Shown: positions 33,981 to 45,552 of the stretch, piece after piece | Layout: the number at the start of each line of letters is the position of its first letter | Numbering within the stretch: the stretch's first letter is position 1 | Assembly: GCA_037176725.1 (NCBI GenBank) | Contig: JAZBRS010000014.1 | Span: forward strand, 74,196,501-74,260,500 | Length of the DNA: 64,000 nucleotides | From: Posidonia oceanica | Lineage: Eukaryota; Streptophyta; Magnoliopsida; Alismatales; Posidoniaceae | Direction of reading: 5' to 3' | Notes under the pieces: model-generated | What the model was told of the DNA's origin: nothing | The model's database searches: none | What the model saw: only the letters and a program-made list of their open reading frames with translations | Program-made: the position numbers and the translations under genes

Positions 33981-35744
33981 CGTACACCATCTGAGCCGGA
34001 GTAGGTCGAGATGCCAGATGAACAGGTGCAGTAGGGGGAGTCGACGAATGCAACAAAGATCTTCGGAGGATCCTTCTTCCTAGGGCAGCTGCTGCTGCTA
34101 CCACTGCTATTGTTGATGGTGCTGCTGCTGCTGGCGTTGTTGTTGTTGGCGGCGGCCTGCTTGGCAACCGCAGAGAGTGTAGGGAAGTTGCCACTCCGCA
34201 ACGAACTCTCTACGCGAGCGCTAGCTTGGATCAGTGCTACAAAGGTGGTGACAGGTTGGATGCTAAGCAGAGCCCCAGTAGATGGCTGTGCACCTTTGAT
34301 AAGGATCTCGATAGACTCCTTGTCAGAGGGTCTATCTTGAACCTGTGAGGCAAGGGCGCGCCAACGGCCGACGTACTCCTCGAACGGCTTGCTGGGATTC
34401 TGCTTGGTTGCGACTAGGTCTGCACGCTTTGGGACTAGGTCGAGGTTGAAGGAGTATTGTTCCAGGAACGCCTAGCTAAGGTCGTTCCAAGTCTTGATGG
34501 CGGTCATGTCAAGCGAGGTGAACCACTTGTGGGCCCGGCCGGTCAGACTTTTCTAGAACAGGCGGATCAGCAACCTCTCGTCAGCCTAGAGCTGAGCGAT
34601 CTCCGTGGTACGCCTTTAGATGGGCAATGGGGCAGCCCCTACCATTGTATTTGTCAAAATCTGGGATACGGAATTTCAGTGGGAGCACCACCTCTGGAAA
34701 GTAGTAGAGGTCCTGGAATTGGTAGGAGCGGTGGTCAGTACCCTACACTAAACGTAGTGCCTTCTCTAGAACGTCCACCCTACTATTGATGGGGTCTGGA
34801 TTTGCTGCCAAAGGTGACAGTGCTGTAGGGGTAGGGGCCACATACACCGATTGGGTCGCACCAAGGTGCTCCTCCGGATCCACCATCATGTCGCCTGCTA
34901 ATGCGACATGATGGCCAGTGTATTCGTGCGTGGGTCCGATGTATGAAGGGATGCATGCGGGGGTCTGAACCTGATGCAAGGGGTAATGATAGCTAGAATG
35001 TTGTGTACTGGGTGGTGCAGAGTGCTGGAGCAACAGTGGCTGCGCAGGCGCGGTGCCGGGCAACGGGCCAGTGGGGTACTTTGCTCCAACCAGCCAGAAG
35101 GACTGGCCGCCAGGTGGCGGAGGTACATGCTGTGCAGTGAGTGGTAACGTAGGAGGCGAAAACCGTGCCCCCATCGCCGAAGTAGTGAGTAACTGGGGCG
35201 ATGGTCTAAGTGGGAGTGCAGTGGGGAAAGCGTGATATGCAGGAGCAGGCTACAAGGGAACCTCAGGGGCAGCGGGAATGAAAGAGGGGTGAACTGATAG
35301 AGCCATACCCTGCAGTCTCTGGGCAAGCTCCATTAGGTGCTGATACTGCACGTCAGGTGGCCCGTTAGTGGGAATGCTGAGGTGTAGTGCCTGCAGGGGA
35401 CCAGAGCCAAAAGGCAAGGACACAGACTGTCTAGGAGATAGGGGTCCTACAGCAAATGTCTCCGTCGCAAAAGGGGCGTCGAGAGTGACGTAGCCCTGGG
35501 ACAGGGGGGTCGGAGGCGCCTCCCGAGCGCAAGTGGCGATCATCAAGATAGACTTAGTGACCGGATCCAGAGGGGCGTAGGACTACCAATGCCCCACTGT
35601 ATACTGGAGTGCCCCAGACACCAGAGGGTGAAACCCTGGTGTCACAAGGGGCACAGAGGGAGTGGAAGCGAGAGTCGGAGGGACCAAAGCGGAAATCCCC
35701 TCCGAGGCAACAGGAAACTGGGACTCACCAGAAAACTGGGCCAT
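33981..35744 (-). pseudogene. Gag of element D, broken and truncated
   Basis: It starts at the ATG at 35744 (MAQ, as in element A). It carries the same Pro-rich N part, the YQHLMELAQRLQGMALSV patch (about 35350-35290), the Gag domain (about 34640-34200) and MRSGNFPTLSAVAKQAAANN before the break. Premature stops include a TAG at 34743-34745, where A has Gln (LRLVQGTE). The zinc knuckle is beyond the break. Not functional. Confidence 0.85.
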
Positions 35745-36946
35745 CGCTGACCGAGAGCAAGTGAGAACAGAGTTGTGATGAGAAGTAAGAGGACGAGTTC
35801 TAGGAGGAGCTATCGTCGTGAAAGCAGATAGCTCGGAAGAGGATGGTCAGGAACCGGTGTCGCAACAAGGGTGTCAGTAAGAGAAAGAACACAAGCTCCA
35901 GCTAGGGAACTCGCTTACTGACCTTTGTTCGATACAACACAAACAAAAACAGGGGTTAGAACCTGAAAGTAAAATGCAAATGTATTTAGTTGTGGTATGA
36001 ATGGCATTCATGCACATGTATGCTCTCTCTCACCAATCTAGTGTGTCCTAGCAAGTGGTCTACTTCGGACACTCACAGGTGTATGGGTCACCGACTCGGG
36101 TCAAAAAAAGTAGGTCCCACGTCCAAATCCTGGCCGAAGCTCAAGCTGTGACGGGGTGGTGCTTTAGGAGCCTCGGCCCTACCAAAGCATGGGTTGTACC
36201 CTCTACTAACACTGACGCGACCCCTGACAAGGGGGGATAGACCGACCAACTCACGCCACGCCAAAGCGATGGAGCAAGAGATCGGGACTATCCTTCTCAG
36301 ACTGGTAGGTGGACTCAGAGAAGAGGATGCATGCCCTATATGCTCATTCATGCAAGTATGATTAAATTTTTTTTATCTTGCATATTTTATTAACTCAAAG
36401 GGGGTGCAAGTGTGTTGAGGTCTCTAGTTGCTCCTAGAGTTGATTTTACCTGCCATTTTTAGTTAGCCATGGGGGAAGCAGTTAGTCTCTAATTGTCCTT
36501 AGGCTTAATGCAAAAAGGGGAAGAAAATCACCCAAGCATGGCAGACAAACATCATACGTCATTGCAAAAAGCATGCTCATGGCATGTGCTAGTGTTGTGG
36601 GCATGATCAGTTAGAATGAAAGACAACCAGCACATCAAAAGGCATATACAAGCATGGCATGTGCATTAGTGTCGTGACATGGCATACTTGTGTGAAATAA
36701 CCCAAGCATCAGACAAAAGGCATGGATTAAAGCAATAATCATGCAAGCATGGCAATCGAATGCAAGAATAAGGAAGATGCATGAATTAAAGCAATAAATA
36801 AGCAGATAAGGTAATCAAGTGCTAAGATAAGCGATGCATAAGAGATGATGCGATAAGCAAATAAACAAGGCAACAGATGCTAAGCTAAGCAAAGAAGTAA
36901 GCCACATAGAAAGCGGAAGAGTGGAAATGAAAGTTGGAGTCTAGAA
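35745..36946 (-). other. Element D 5' leader
   Basis: About 1.2 kb, no conserved ORF. The block 36040-36350 aligns with 7240-7560 of element A, and the segment next to the PBS is again rich in GCATG and A/G. The shared block, kept while gag decayed, points to a structured RNA element. Confidence 0.65.
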
Positions 36947-36964
36947 TCCCCAGCGGAGTCGCCA
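36947..36964 (-). promoter_or_regulatory. Primer-binding site of element D
   Basis: Minus-strand TGGCGACTCCGCTGGGGA, one nucleotide from the LTR end at 36966. Perfect Ogre-type (tRNA-Arg) PBS by my recollection of that family. Confidence 0.9.
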
Positions 36965-36965
36965 C

Positions 36966-39900
36966 TGTAGTAACCATGAAAATCGGTGCGTCCATGCACA
37001 ATGCCAAAGCTCGCGTGCATCGACCGATAGTAGGCCACTATCAGTGGTTGGATCCATGGAGGAATTTTCGACTCGAAAACACCGAAAAGCAGAGACGAAT
37101 GCAAAAGGAAAATAAAATAAAAGAAAAGGGAGTCGCCACCTAATTTAATAAAACGGGAAAACTAGGAAAGCCGTGTAAAGAACGTGTAGGGAAAACCTAT
37201 ACATTTTTAGAAGCATGCGGAAATGAATGCGAATGGATGACACAAAGTCAATGCGGTCCAGAGAAAGGGTAATGTAACCATGCGACCGAACGACTCGAAA
37301 GAATGAAACGAGCCGAATCGCGGGTCACGACAAAAAGAAGTAAAAACGGCGAAAGCTGAAGAAAAGAAACAAACAAAATTTGAAGTCGCCACCTAGTCTA
37401 TTTGCAAAGCCGGGAGACAAGGAAAATCGAAAAGATATGAAAATAAATAAAAGAAAACAAAGGATATGACACAAGGTCAATACGGGCCAGAGATTGGGCA
37501 AGGATTCCTATTACGCATGGGGAAGGTGTTAGGCACCCTCGTGCGCCCAAAAAATCGGTCTTTCTGGGCTAATCCGCTTATTTGTGGTTAATGTTAGCAA
37601 TGTTGCAATTTTTGTACACCCGAGGGCGATATGATATGCCATGCTTGAACTCATGCTTATGCCTTTGAAAACATGCCTCAAATGTATGCTTAAATGCCAT
37701 GATGTAGGTGGGAAAATAAATATGTATCCTATATGTGTGCATAATGCAAGATATCCTATATGCAATGAGGATGATAATGTTGGAAATGGTGCAACGAAGC
37801 TAGATGCAAGGACATGGAGATGTAATGTGTGTAAGAACGTAAATGCAGGGATCTAAGTGCAATTTAGGGAAACTACAGGGGCCTAAGAGCAAAATGCCTT
37901 TATGTGCGTGCAATGCATGGTCTATGTGCAACTAAAATGGATGCAAGGGCTAAAATACAATTAGAATGAATGCAAGGGGCTTAAATGCTATTACATTAAA
38001 TGTGGGGGTCTAAATGTAAATTAACACGGTGTAGGGACTAAAATGCAAATGCCATGTGGGTAAGATGAGAATGTAGAGGCTAAAATGTAATTAGAATGAA
38101 TGCAAGGGCTAAAATACAATTATAGTACATGTAAGGACTAATATGTGATTAAAATAAATGCAAGGTGATTTGAATGTTTATTTAAATGATTAAATGCATG
38201 TAAATGGGCCTAAATGTAAATATGCAAGTTTACAAGATCTAAGTGCAATGCAAAATGATGTAAATGCTTACTTAGATGATAAAATGCATGAAAAAAGGAC
38301 CTAAATGCAATTATGCAAAGTTATTGGACTTAACTGCAAATGTTGTGAATGCAATGTGGTTGTGAAAACTATTTAAATGAAATGCAATGTATGAATGACC
38401 TAAATGCAATAAAAAAGGAAATGGTGGCTTAAATGCTAATGTAAAATGATTCTAGAAGGATGACTTAAACAAATGTAATGCAAAATGAACTTAAATGTGA
38501 TAAAACTATAATGTAGGATTAAATGTTAATGCAATGATACTCTAAAATGTAAAAATAAAGGGAATGCAATGCAATGCAAAAATGCCAAATGCAAAATGGA
38601 CCAAGTTGTAAATAAACTAATGTGTGGGGTTAAAGTGAGAATTAAATGGAATGCATGGACCTAAATGCAAATATAACAATATGCAGGACTAAAATGTAAT
38701 GTATTAAAGTTTAGAAGGAAAGCTAAATGAAATAAAACATCCATTGGACTTATATGCAAATGTGCTAACATGCAATAATAGTTAAAAAGAATTAAAATGA
38801 GATGCATGGGTGAATATGCAAATATGTTGGATGAATATGCAAATATATGCAAATATGTTAAAATGCATGATGTAAAATGTAATGCCATGATATTTACAAA
38901 GGAATTAAAATGAGATGTATGGATATGCAAATATGATAAGAAGCATGATTTAAACATAATATGATAAAATTTGAAAGCTATTTAACAAAAGGCAAACTAA
39001 AAAGGACTTGGATGCAGTAAAAATAAAAGAAGGATCTAATAGTAAAGAAAGAAAACATAATAAACACAACATATGGACCTACTTACAATAAAAGTAAACT
39101 AAGAAAAAAAAAAAAAAAACAACGTATTGAAATTCTAAAACAAGTTACACAAATAAACAGGACATACTTGTAAATAAACTAAACTAAAAGGACTAAACCG
39201 TAAAAGTTAAAATGAAAATTAAAATAGAAAGCTAACCTGGACTGGACCTGCATGCAATAAAAAAATAAATGTACAGATAAAAAGATAAAATAATAGAATT
39301 AAAACAAAATTTAAATAGAAACATACCTGGACTGGATCTGCATGTAAATAAGCAAAACTACTGGACTAAAAGTTAATGTAATAAAATAAAAAAAGAAGAT
39401 TAAATGATATCTGATACTATACAAGACTCAACTGCAAATAAAGTATTTTTTTGGGTTTTTTAGCAATTTAGTATGATACAAACAGAGATTTAAATAAAAC
39501 CTACATCAGATTGGACTAATGAGTAAATAAAACATGTTTTTGGATTTTTTTAGCAATGCAATATGGTTTAAAAATGAAATTAAATGAAACTTAACAACTG
39601 GTTGGACTTGTGTGAGAATACAACATATTTTGGATTTTATTTCAATGCAATATGGGTTTAGAATGAATTTAAATAAAACTTAACAACTAACTGGACCTAA
39701 ACGTAATAAAATAAACTTAAAAGAACTGAATGCAATGTAATGGTAAAGTTAATAAGTTAGAAACAAAATAATCAAAACCTAACTAATGTAATAAAAAAGA
39801 TTAAAGCAACAGTGGCTATGGTCGAAGCTCACCAGGGAAGACGTTCTGTGCGGCGAAGGGGGCAGCGGCACGACACGGGCAGAGCTGGGGGAGGCCTGGC

Positions 39901-41745
39901 GCGGTCCGGCGGAGGTGCAGGCGGTGCGGCGAGGTGCTAGCTGCGGCGGAGGACGGCTGGTGCGCGCGGGTGTGCTGCTGCACCAATGACCGGCGCCGAA
40001 GAAGAAGCTAACTCCGGCGAGGTGCTAGCGGTGCTCTAGGGCTCGAAATGTGGAAAAAAAAATATGGGGAGGAAGAGGGGAGCGAGGCAGTGCTAGGGGG
40101 AGGTTTGTTTACCTGTTTCGCACGCCAGGGTGGCTGGACGAGCTTGTGGAAATTCGGTGGCTTTTGGCTTTCTTTCGTCTCCCTGTTTGTGGCTCTCACC
40201 GTCGATCTGGGCTTGCAGGTGGGCTCGTGGTGGCTTGGTGGAGATGGCTGGAGGTTCGTGGAGGCTATGGGGTCGATGGTTCCAGTGGAGGTTGGGTGAG
40301 TGTGTGTTGGGTTTAGGGTTGTTACTGTGTGGGAAGATGGAAGAAAAAGAGTGGGTCTCCGGGTCTGTGGGTGGTTCTCCGGTTGCTTGGGTGGATTCTT
40401 GGGTGCTGGGAGGAGAATGGGAGGTTGAGAACGAGGCCAGAGAGCTGGTGTGGAGGTTCGGTTAGAAGTGAGTTATACCTCCTTGTTGGGAACTCAAAAG
40501 GTGGCTGTTATGGCTTGGAGTGAAGGCCAAGGGGCTGTGCTGGCGTGGGAGGAGTTAAGGGCTTGGTGTAACGACAAGGTGGAGGAGAACTGGAGGGTCA
40601 TGGGCTTTGGTGGGTGAAGAAGGCTGGCTGTGAAGGAGGACGAAGAAGGAGGAAGGAGGAGTCGTGGCTGAGAACAAAGAAAAAGGGAGGGAGGAGGAAT
40701 GGGCCAGACCCAAAAGGAAGAAAAGAAAAAAATGAAAAAAATAAAAAGAAGTGGAAAAAAGAAGAAGAAGGAGAAAGGAAGAAAAAAGAAAGGAGGGAGG
40801 GAAAAGAAAAGATAAAAATAAAAAAAAGGGAATAGAATTTGGGTTTGGGATTAAGGTTTGAATGGGATTAGGTTTTGATTTTGGAATGAGATTAGAAATG
40901 GGAAGTTAGGATTTGGGATTTTAGGTTTAAATGGGATTAGGTCTTGATTTTAGTTTGAGATGGGTTTAGGGTTTAGGGTTTTGAGGATTTTTTATTTTGG
41001 ATTTGGTTTTGGTTGGAGTTTAGGGTTTAGGGTTTAATGTGGAAAAAAGGAAAAGAAAGAAAGAAAGAAAGAGGGAAAGAAAGAAAGAGAAGAAGGGAGA
41101 AAGAAAGAAAGAAAGAAAGAAAGAAGGGAAGGGAAGAAAAGAAATTAAAGATCAAATAACATGGGATAAAATAAAATAAAGATAAAATAAAGGAGAATAA
41201 GTGGGGAGGAGCAAGAATAGGGTAGGCCCATTGGAGAGCAAGAAAAGAAGGGAGAAAGAGAGTAAAAGAAGGAGAAAGAGAAGGGGGATAAAGAGGAGAG
41301 AGAAAAGAATAATCAGGAGAGAGAAAAAGATAATGAGGAGAGAGAAAAGGATAATGAGGAGAGATAGGAAGGATAATGGCCTAAATTTGGTGGGATTTTG
41401 TGTAGGTGTGTGACCTAGGGTTTCTAGGGTTTGACCTAAGGTTTAATCTAGGGTTATTTATGGTTTTAAATGGGATTTTTGAAGGGTTTTGAAAGGACTT
41501 ATGGTTTGGGGTTTGGGATGGGTTTTGATTTAGGATTTTGAGGGGATTTCTGGATTATTTTACCTAGGTTTTCTAGGATTTTTGGATGGTTTTCTAAGTT
41601 GAAGAAAGGATGGATTTTCCTCAGATTTTTGGATGGTTTTTTGGGTTAGGGTTTTGAGGGGGTTTTGAATGGGATTAGGGTTTAGGGTTTGGAATCCACC
41701 TGAGAAGAGCCAATTAACCTGAAGCCAAAAAATGGGGTGTCTACA
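36966..41745 (-). mobile_element. Family-2 LTR shared by elements D and E
   Basis: 4,780 bp; minus-strand termini TGTAGACACCCC and GGTTACTACA. On its low side lies a PBS (36947-36964), and on its high side a polypurine tract (41746-41759), so it is at once the 3' LTR of E and the 5' LTR of D. Modules: GATA/GAGA cluster 41308-41378, TTTAGGG-like short repeats 40966-41040 and 41400-41700, microsatellite GAAA/GAAG 41045-41135, GC-rich island 39800-40640, a long field of degenerate ACCTAAATGCAA repeats 37840-38960, the 20-nt conserved block 37520-37539, and two PBS-like AGTCGCCACCTA sites (37131 and 37384). No gene. Confidence 0.9.
41308..41378 (-). promoter_or_regulatory. U3 GATA/GAGA-like motif cluster, family-2 LTR
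   Basis: Four AATAATCAGGAGAGAG / GATAATGAGGAGAGAGAAAA-type units, 367-437 nt from the LTR start at 41745. It matches the family-1 clusters in motif and position although the surrounding sequence is diverged. Confidence 0.55.
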
Positions 41746-41759
41746 GATGCCCCTCCCTA
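41746..41759 (-). promoter_or_regulatory. Polypurine tract of element E
   Basis: Minus-strand TAGGGAGGGGCATC directly before the LTR start TGTAGACACCCC. It primes plus-strand DNA synthesis. It is nearly identical to the tract of element B at 52273-52287. Confidence 0.85.
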
Positions 41760-42039
41760 GGCGAGGTCAAGCTGAGTGAGACCGTGGCTCAGGGTTGACG
41801 AGACACCCCACTTGACACCGTAGGGAGCCAGATGTTATTGTTGGCATGAGTCACTTATTCGACGGATACACCGAAAATCTTGACCCGTTGCCATACTTCA
41901 AATGCTGATGTAAATGCTAGGACGCAATGCTGATGATACGCTGGTGCTCATATGCGCTGAACTCCGCTGGGGGTGCATGAGCGATGCATGCATGTGATGC
42001 TGATGCAAGATGATGTGATGACAGTGATGAGGATCACTA

Positions 42040-42798
42040 AGCCGATGGCTCCAAACGAAAACAAAGATAAAGATTACCGAGCCGGTAGCCCAAGGCGAGA
42101 ATAGGAAAGTAAAGATCACCGAGTCGGTAGCTCGAGGCGATAGCGGAAATGCAAAGATCGCCAAGCCGGTAGCTCGAGGTGAAAGCAAGAATGTAAAGAT
42201 CGCCGAGCTGGTAGCTCGAGGCGAAAGTAGGAGTGTAAAAGTCGCCGAGCCGGTAGCTCGGGGCGAAAACAGGAATGTAAAAGATCATCGAACCGGTAGC
42301 TCGAGGCGATAGCAGGAATGCAAAGATCGCCGAACCGGTAGCTCGAGACGAAAACAGGAATGTAAAGATCACCGAGCCGGTAGCTCGAGGCGATAGCAGG
42401 AATGCAAAGATCGTCGAGCCGGTAGCTCGAGGAGAAAACAGGATTGTAAAGATCGCTGAGCCGGCAGCTCGAGGCGAGAATAGAAATGTAAAGATCGCCG
42501 AGCTGGTAGCTCGAGGCGAGAATAGAAATGTAAAGATCACCGAGCCGGTAGCTCGAGGCGAGAATAGAAATGTAAAGATCACCGAGCCGGTAGCTCGAGG
42601 TGAGAACAGAAATGTAAAGATCACCGAGCCGGTAGCTCAAGGCGAGAACAGGAATGTAAAAGATCGTCGAGTCGGCAGCACGAGGCGATAGCAGGAATGT
42701 AAAAGATCGCCAAGCCGGTAGCTCGAGGCGAAAGCAGGGATGTAAAGATCGCCGAGCTGGCAGCTCGAGGCGAGAACAGAAAACAAAGATCGCGGATA
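42040..42798. repeat. 42-bp tandem array in the 3' region of element E
   Basis: About 18 copies of a 42-bp unit (GATCGCCGAGCCGGTAGCTC followed by GAGGCGAGAATAGAAATGTAAA, with variants). Because 42 is a multiple of three, two minus-strand frames stay open for 174-195 codons as 14-residue repeats (FSPRATGS and SSYRLGDLYI types). I treat these as artefacts of the period. Confidence 0.92.
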
Positions 42799-44634
42799 TG
42801 TATCACTGAGTATGCCATGCTAGTCCTATTGGGGATGCATGCAGAGTGCGAAATGCTAATGCAATGCCAGGCGACAAGTTGGTGGCTAGTCCAAACTTGC
42901 GCGAAGGGTGCACAATACCAACAGGCAACCAACGATGCCCCTGGGATCAAGAGAGGAATGACAAGTCAGCAAACCTGCCAGACAAGAGGAGCGGTGTCAA
43001 GTCCCAATGTAGAGGAAAAGACGATACCAATGGGTGATACAAATGCCCCTGGTATCAAAGCAAGAAGTGATGGACCAGCGAGTCCATCAGTCAAGTGGCG
43101 AGGCGACAAGTCAACAAACTCGTCTGCCGAAGGATTAGACAACATGACGGATGTCAATCGGGTAGTTTGGGGTACCAGCCCGGATGAAGGAAACTCCAAA
43201 CAAGACTATCGTGCTTGCCAACCGGAACGCCAGACACTTTGACGGATGTCATCCGGGCAGTTAGGGCTGCCAGCCCAGATAGGAGGATAAGACCATGGAG
43301 AGACACCCTTGGTGGAAGAACTGTCCCAACTAGTCGAGAAATGTTCGACGCCTTGCAGAGTCAACAAGGAGAGTAAAGAAGTGATTGATGTATGCATGAC
43401 TTATGCAAGATTTGATGCGAGATTGATTTATTATGTTGAATATACAATGACCTATGCAATTTTGTTGAAGATGCATGATGTTTGCAAACTTTATTTGTAA
43501 ATGCATGATTTATGCAAATTTGGTGTGATAATTTTTTTGGTTGATTTTTGTTGCCCTCAGCATTTGGAATGCTAGGAATGCCTGCTGTATAAGAAAGAGT
43601 AGTCCTCAACTCATGAGACTCTACCTGGACTCCTAGACTGTAGGTGGCTCTCTGGAATGGACAGTGTCTCAGAGGGTGGTGTGTCTGGTGGTGTGGAGAG
43701 AAACAGAGCTCCATGCCAAACTCTCTAGGACCTACACCTACTTTTTTGTTTTTTGTTGCATTTTTTTTGTTTTTTTTTTTTTGCATTTCTTTCTTTTTTT
43801 TGACTCCCTCATAGGATTGTAGGTTCACTCTATCCCTGGCTTGGAGGTAAAAAACGCCTGGCCTGGTGCTGGGGAGCTGCTGCAAGACAGGGGTGGCTAG
43901 TCCCTAGGGATCTGTGGGCTTTCCAGGCGTATGCTTCGACTCCTCTCCAAGATAGTCGTAGGGAATAGGGCTATTCTGCTCACCTCTATCTCTAGGGCTG
44001 ACTTCTATCTTCAACTTCTGTCTTCTTTTTTTCTTTTTTCTTTTTTGAGCCCTTTATTGACTTTTTTTTTTTGTTTGATTCTTTTTTTTTTTCTCTTTTT
44101 TTGCTCACATCCTAACATTTTCTCTCCCTCTGGAGGTATAGATCCTATGAGAAGTTTGGGCATTTCGCTCTGTTCTTTTTGGATGGTGGCTCCCTCACTT
44201 GCTGGGACATCTAGGTAGTATCAACTGAGGAGGAACAAAACTCTTTCCAAGCAGGCTAGCTAGTTTGATTTTCATCATCGGGCATGATTGATTTATGAAT
44301 GAGTATTTCTATGCAACATGAATGAACTGTTTGATTTTCATTTTTGGATTTTATGTTTTTTGATTTTTTTGAATGAAGATGATTGATTTTTTGATTTTTT
44401 TGATTATCATGAATGATGATGATTGATTTTTTTGTTTTGTTTTTGTTTTTTTTTTACTAATGCTGCTACATATGCATATTGATTTTGCATGCTGTACGAA
44501 ATGCTAAATGGAAAAGTATGCAATGCTAAGAATGTATGCAAATGCAGTTTTCAAATGCAAAATTGTGAAGCGATGAATGCATGGTATAGAAAAGAAAGGG
44601 GAAAACTCTGCAAGGCAAGGATACATGCCTCGAG
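42799..44634 (-). other. Element E 3' UTR
   Basis: No conserved ORF. The part 42900-43320 holds degenerate copies of the GGCAGTTTGGGGTGCCAGCC motif that makes the 113-bp array of B. The part 43550-44230 aligns with 57940-58760 of B, including CCCTCAGCATTTGGAATGCT, the ACCTACACCTA box and the CCTAACATTTTCTCTCCCTC box. Poly-T runs (43740-43800, 44030-44110, 44430) and ATGAATGATGATTGATTTTT repeats fill the rest. Confidence 0.7.
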
Positions 44635-45552
44635 TCATTGGTAGAACTTCTTGAGGTAGCAAGAATTGACCGGTCTTGATTGCTCAACCTGGTCCATATC
44701 CTCAAGGATTACCGCACCACCGGAGAAGATTTGCTTGACAATGAAAGGACCGCACCAATTGGGCTTGAATTTGCCACGGGTGTTTGGCAGATGAATGACC
44801 CGCAAGACTAGATCACCAGGTGCAAGATGCCGGGGTCTGACCTTCTTCTGATAAGCTCGGGCCATGCGTCTCTGATAGCAATGGGCATGATGCATGGCTT
44901 GCAATCTGCGCTCGTCAATCAGATTCAGCTGGATGCAGCGATCTTCAATCCATTCTACCTCCTCCAGCTCAGCTTCTCGTAGGATCTGGAGTGATGGGAT
45001 CTCTACCTCAATGGGCAAAACAACCTCCATGCCATATACAAGTGAATATGGAGTTGCCCCTGTTGATGTCCGAACTGACGTTCTATACGCCCAAAGTGCA
45101 TATGGAAGCTTGTCATGCCAGTCCTTATGAGTCTCAGCCATTTTCTTCAGGATTTTGACAAGATTTTTGTTGGCTGACTCAACTACGCCATTCATCTGCA
45201 GCAGATAAGGTGAGGATCTGAGATGTCTGATCTTGAAATTCTGGAGATAATCCTTAGTTCTCTGGGCTGTGAAGTTCTTGCCGTTATCAGATATGATGGC
45301 ATGTGGGACCCCGTACCAGGCAATGATGTTGTTCTTGATGAACTTTTCCGTTGCCACGGCTATGACATTCTTGTACGAGACTGCCTCCACCCAATTGGTG
45401 AAGTAGTCTATCGCTACCAGGATAATGCGATGACCATTGGAGGCTGCAGGATGAATGGCTTCGATGACGTCAATTCCCCATGTAGAGAAGGACCATGGTG
45501 ACGACATGCTGTGCAATTGCTGTGGAGGAGCATGAAAGAAATTCCCATGGAT
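44635..45552 (-). pseudogene. Integrase core and C-terminal domain of element E
   Basis: Open from 45516 to a natural TGA at 44635 after YLKKFYQ. The catalytic triad is intact: WGIDVIEAIHP, IISDNGKNF and NGVVESANK. The C-terminal domain has LAPGDLVLRVIHLPNTRGKF and NWCGPFIVKQIF. It is cut from its zinc finger by a TAG at 45553-45555 in place of Gln in HNCQIHG, so it is a remnant although this half is clean. Confidence 0.88.

Larger units (their letters stand above)
33981..36965 (-). mobile_element. Element D: family-2 interior 5' part, cut by element C
   Basis: PBS 36964-36947, leader and gag remnant, all homologous to element A but diverged. Gag is interrupted at 33981 by the insertion of C; the rest of D should lie beyond C and A, outside the window. 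Its upstream LTR (36966-41745) is shared with element E. Confidence 0.85.

Noticed and set aside
40966..41700. Interstitial telomere sequence
   Set aside because: TTTAGGG-like units occur only as runs of two or three inside the G/T-rich LTR zone, also seen near 19575 and 52190; too short and degenerate for a telomere remnant. Telo-box promoter motifs remain possible.
42037..42640. Two overlapping minus-strand ORFs of 174 and 195 codons
   Set aside because: Both are produced by the 42-bp tandem repeat; no domain and no start context.
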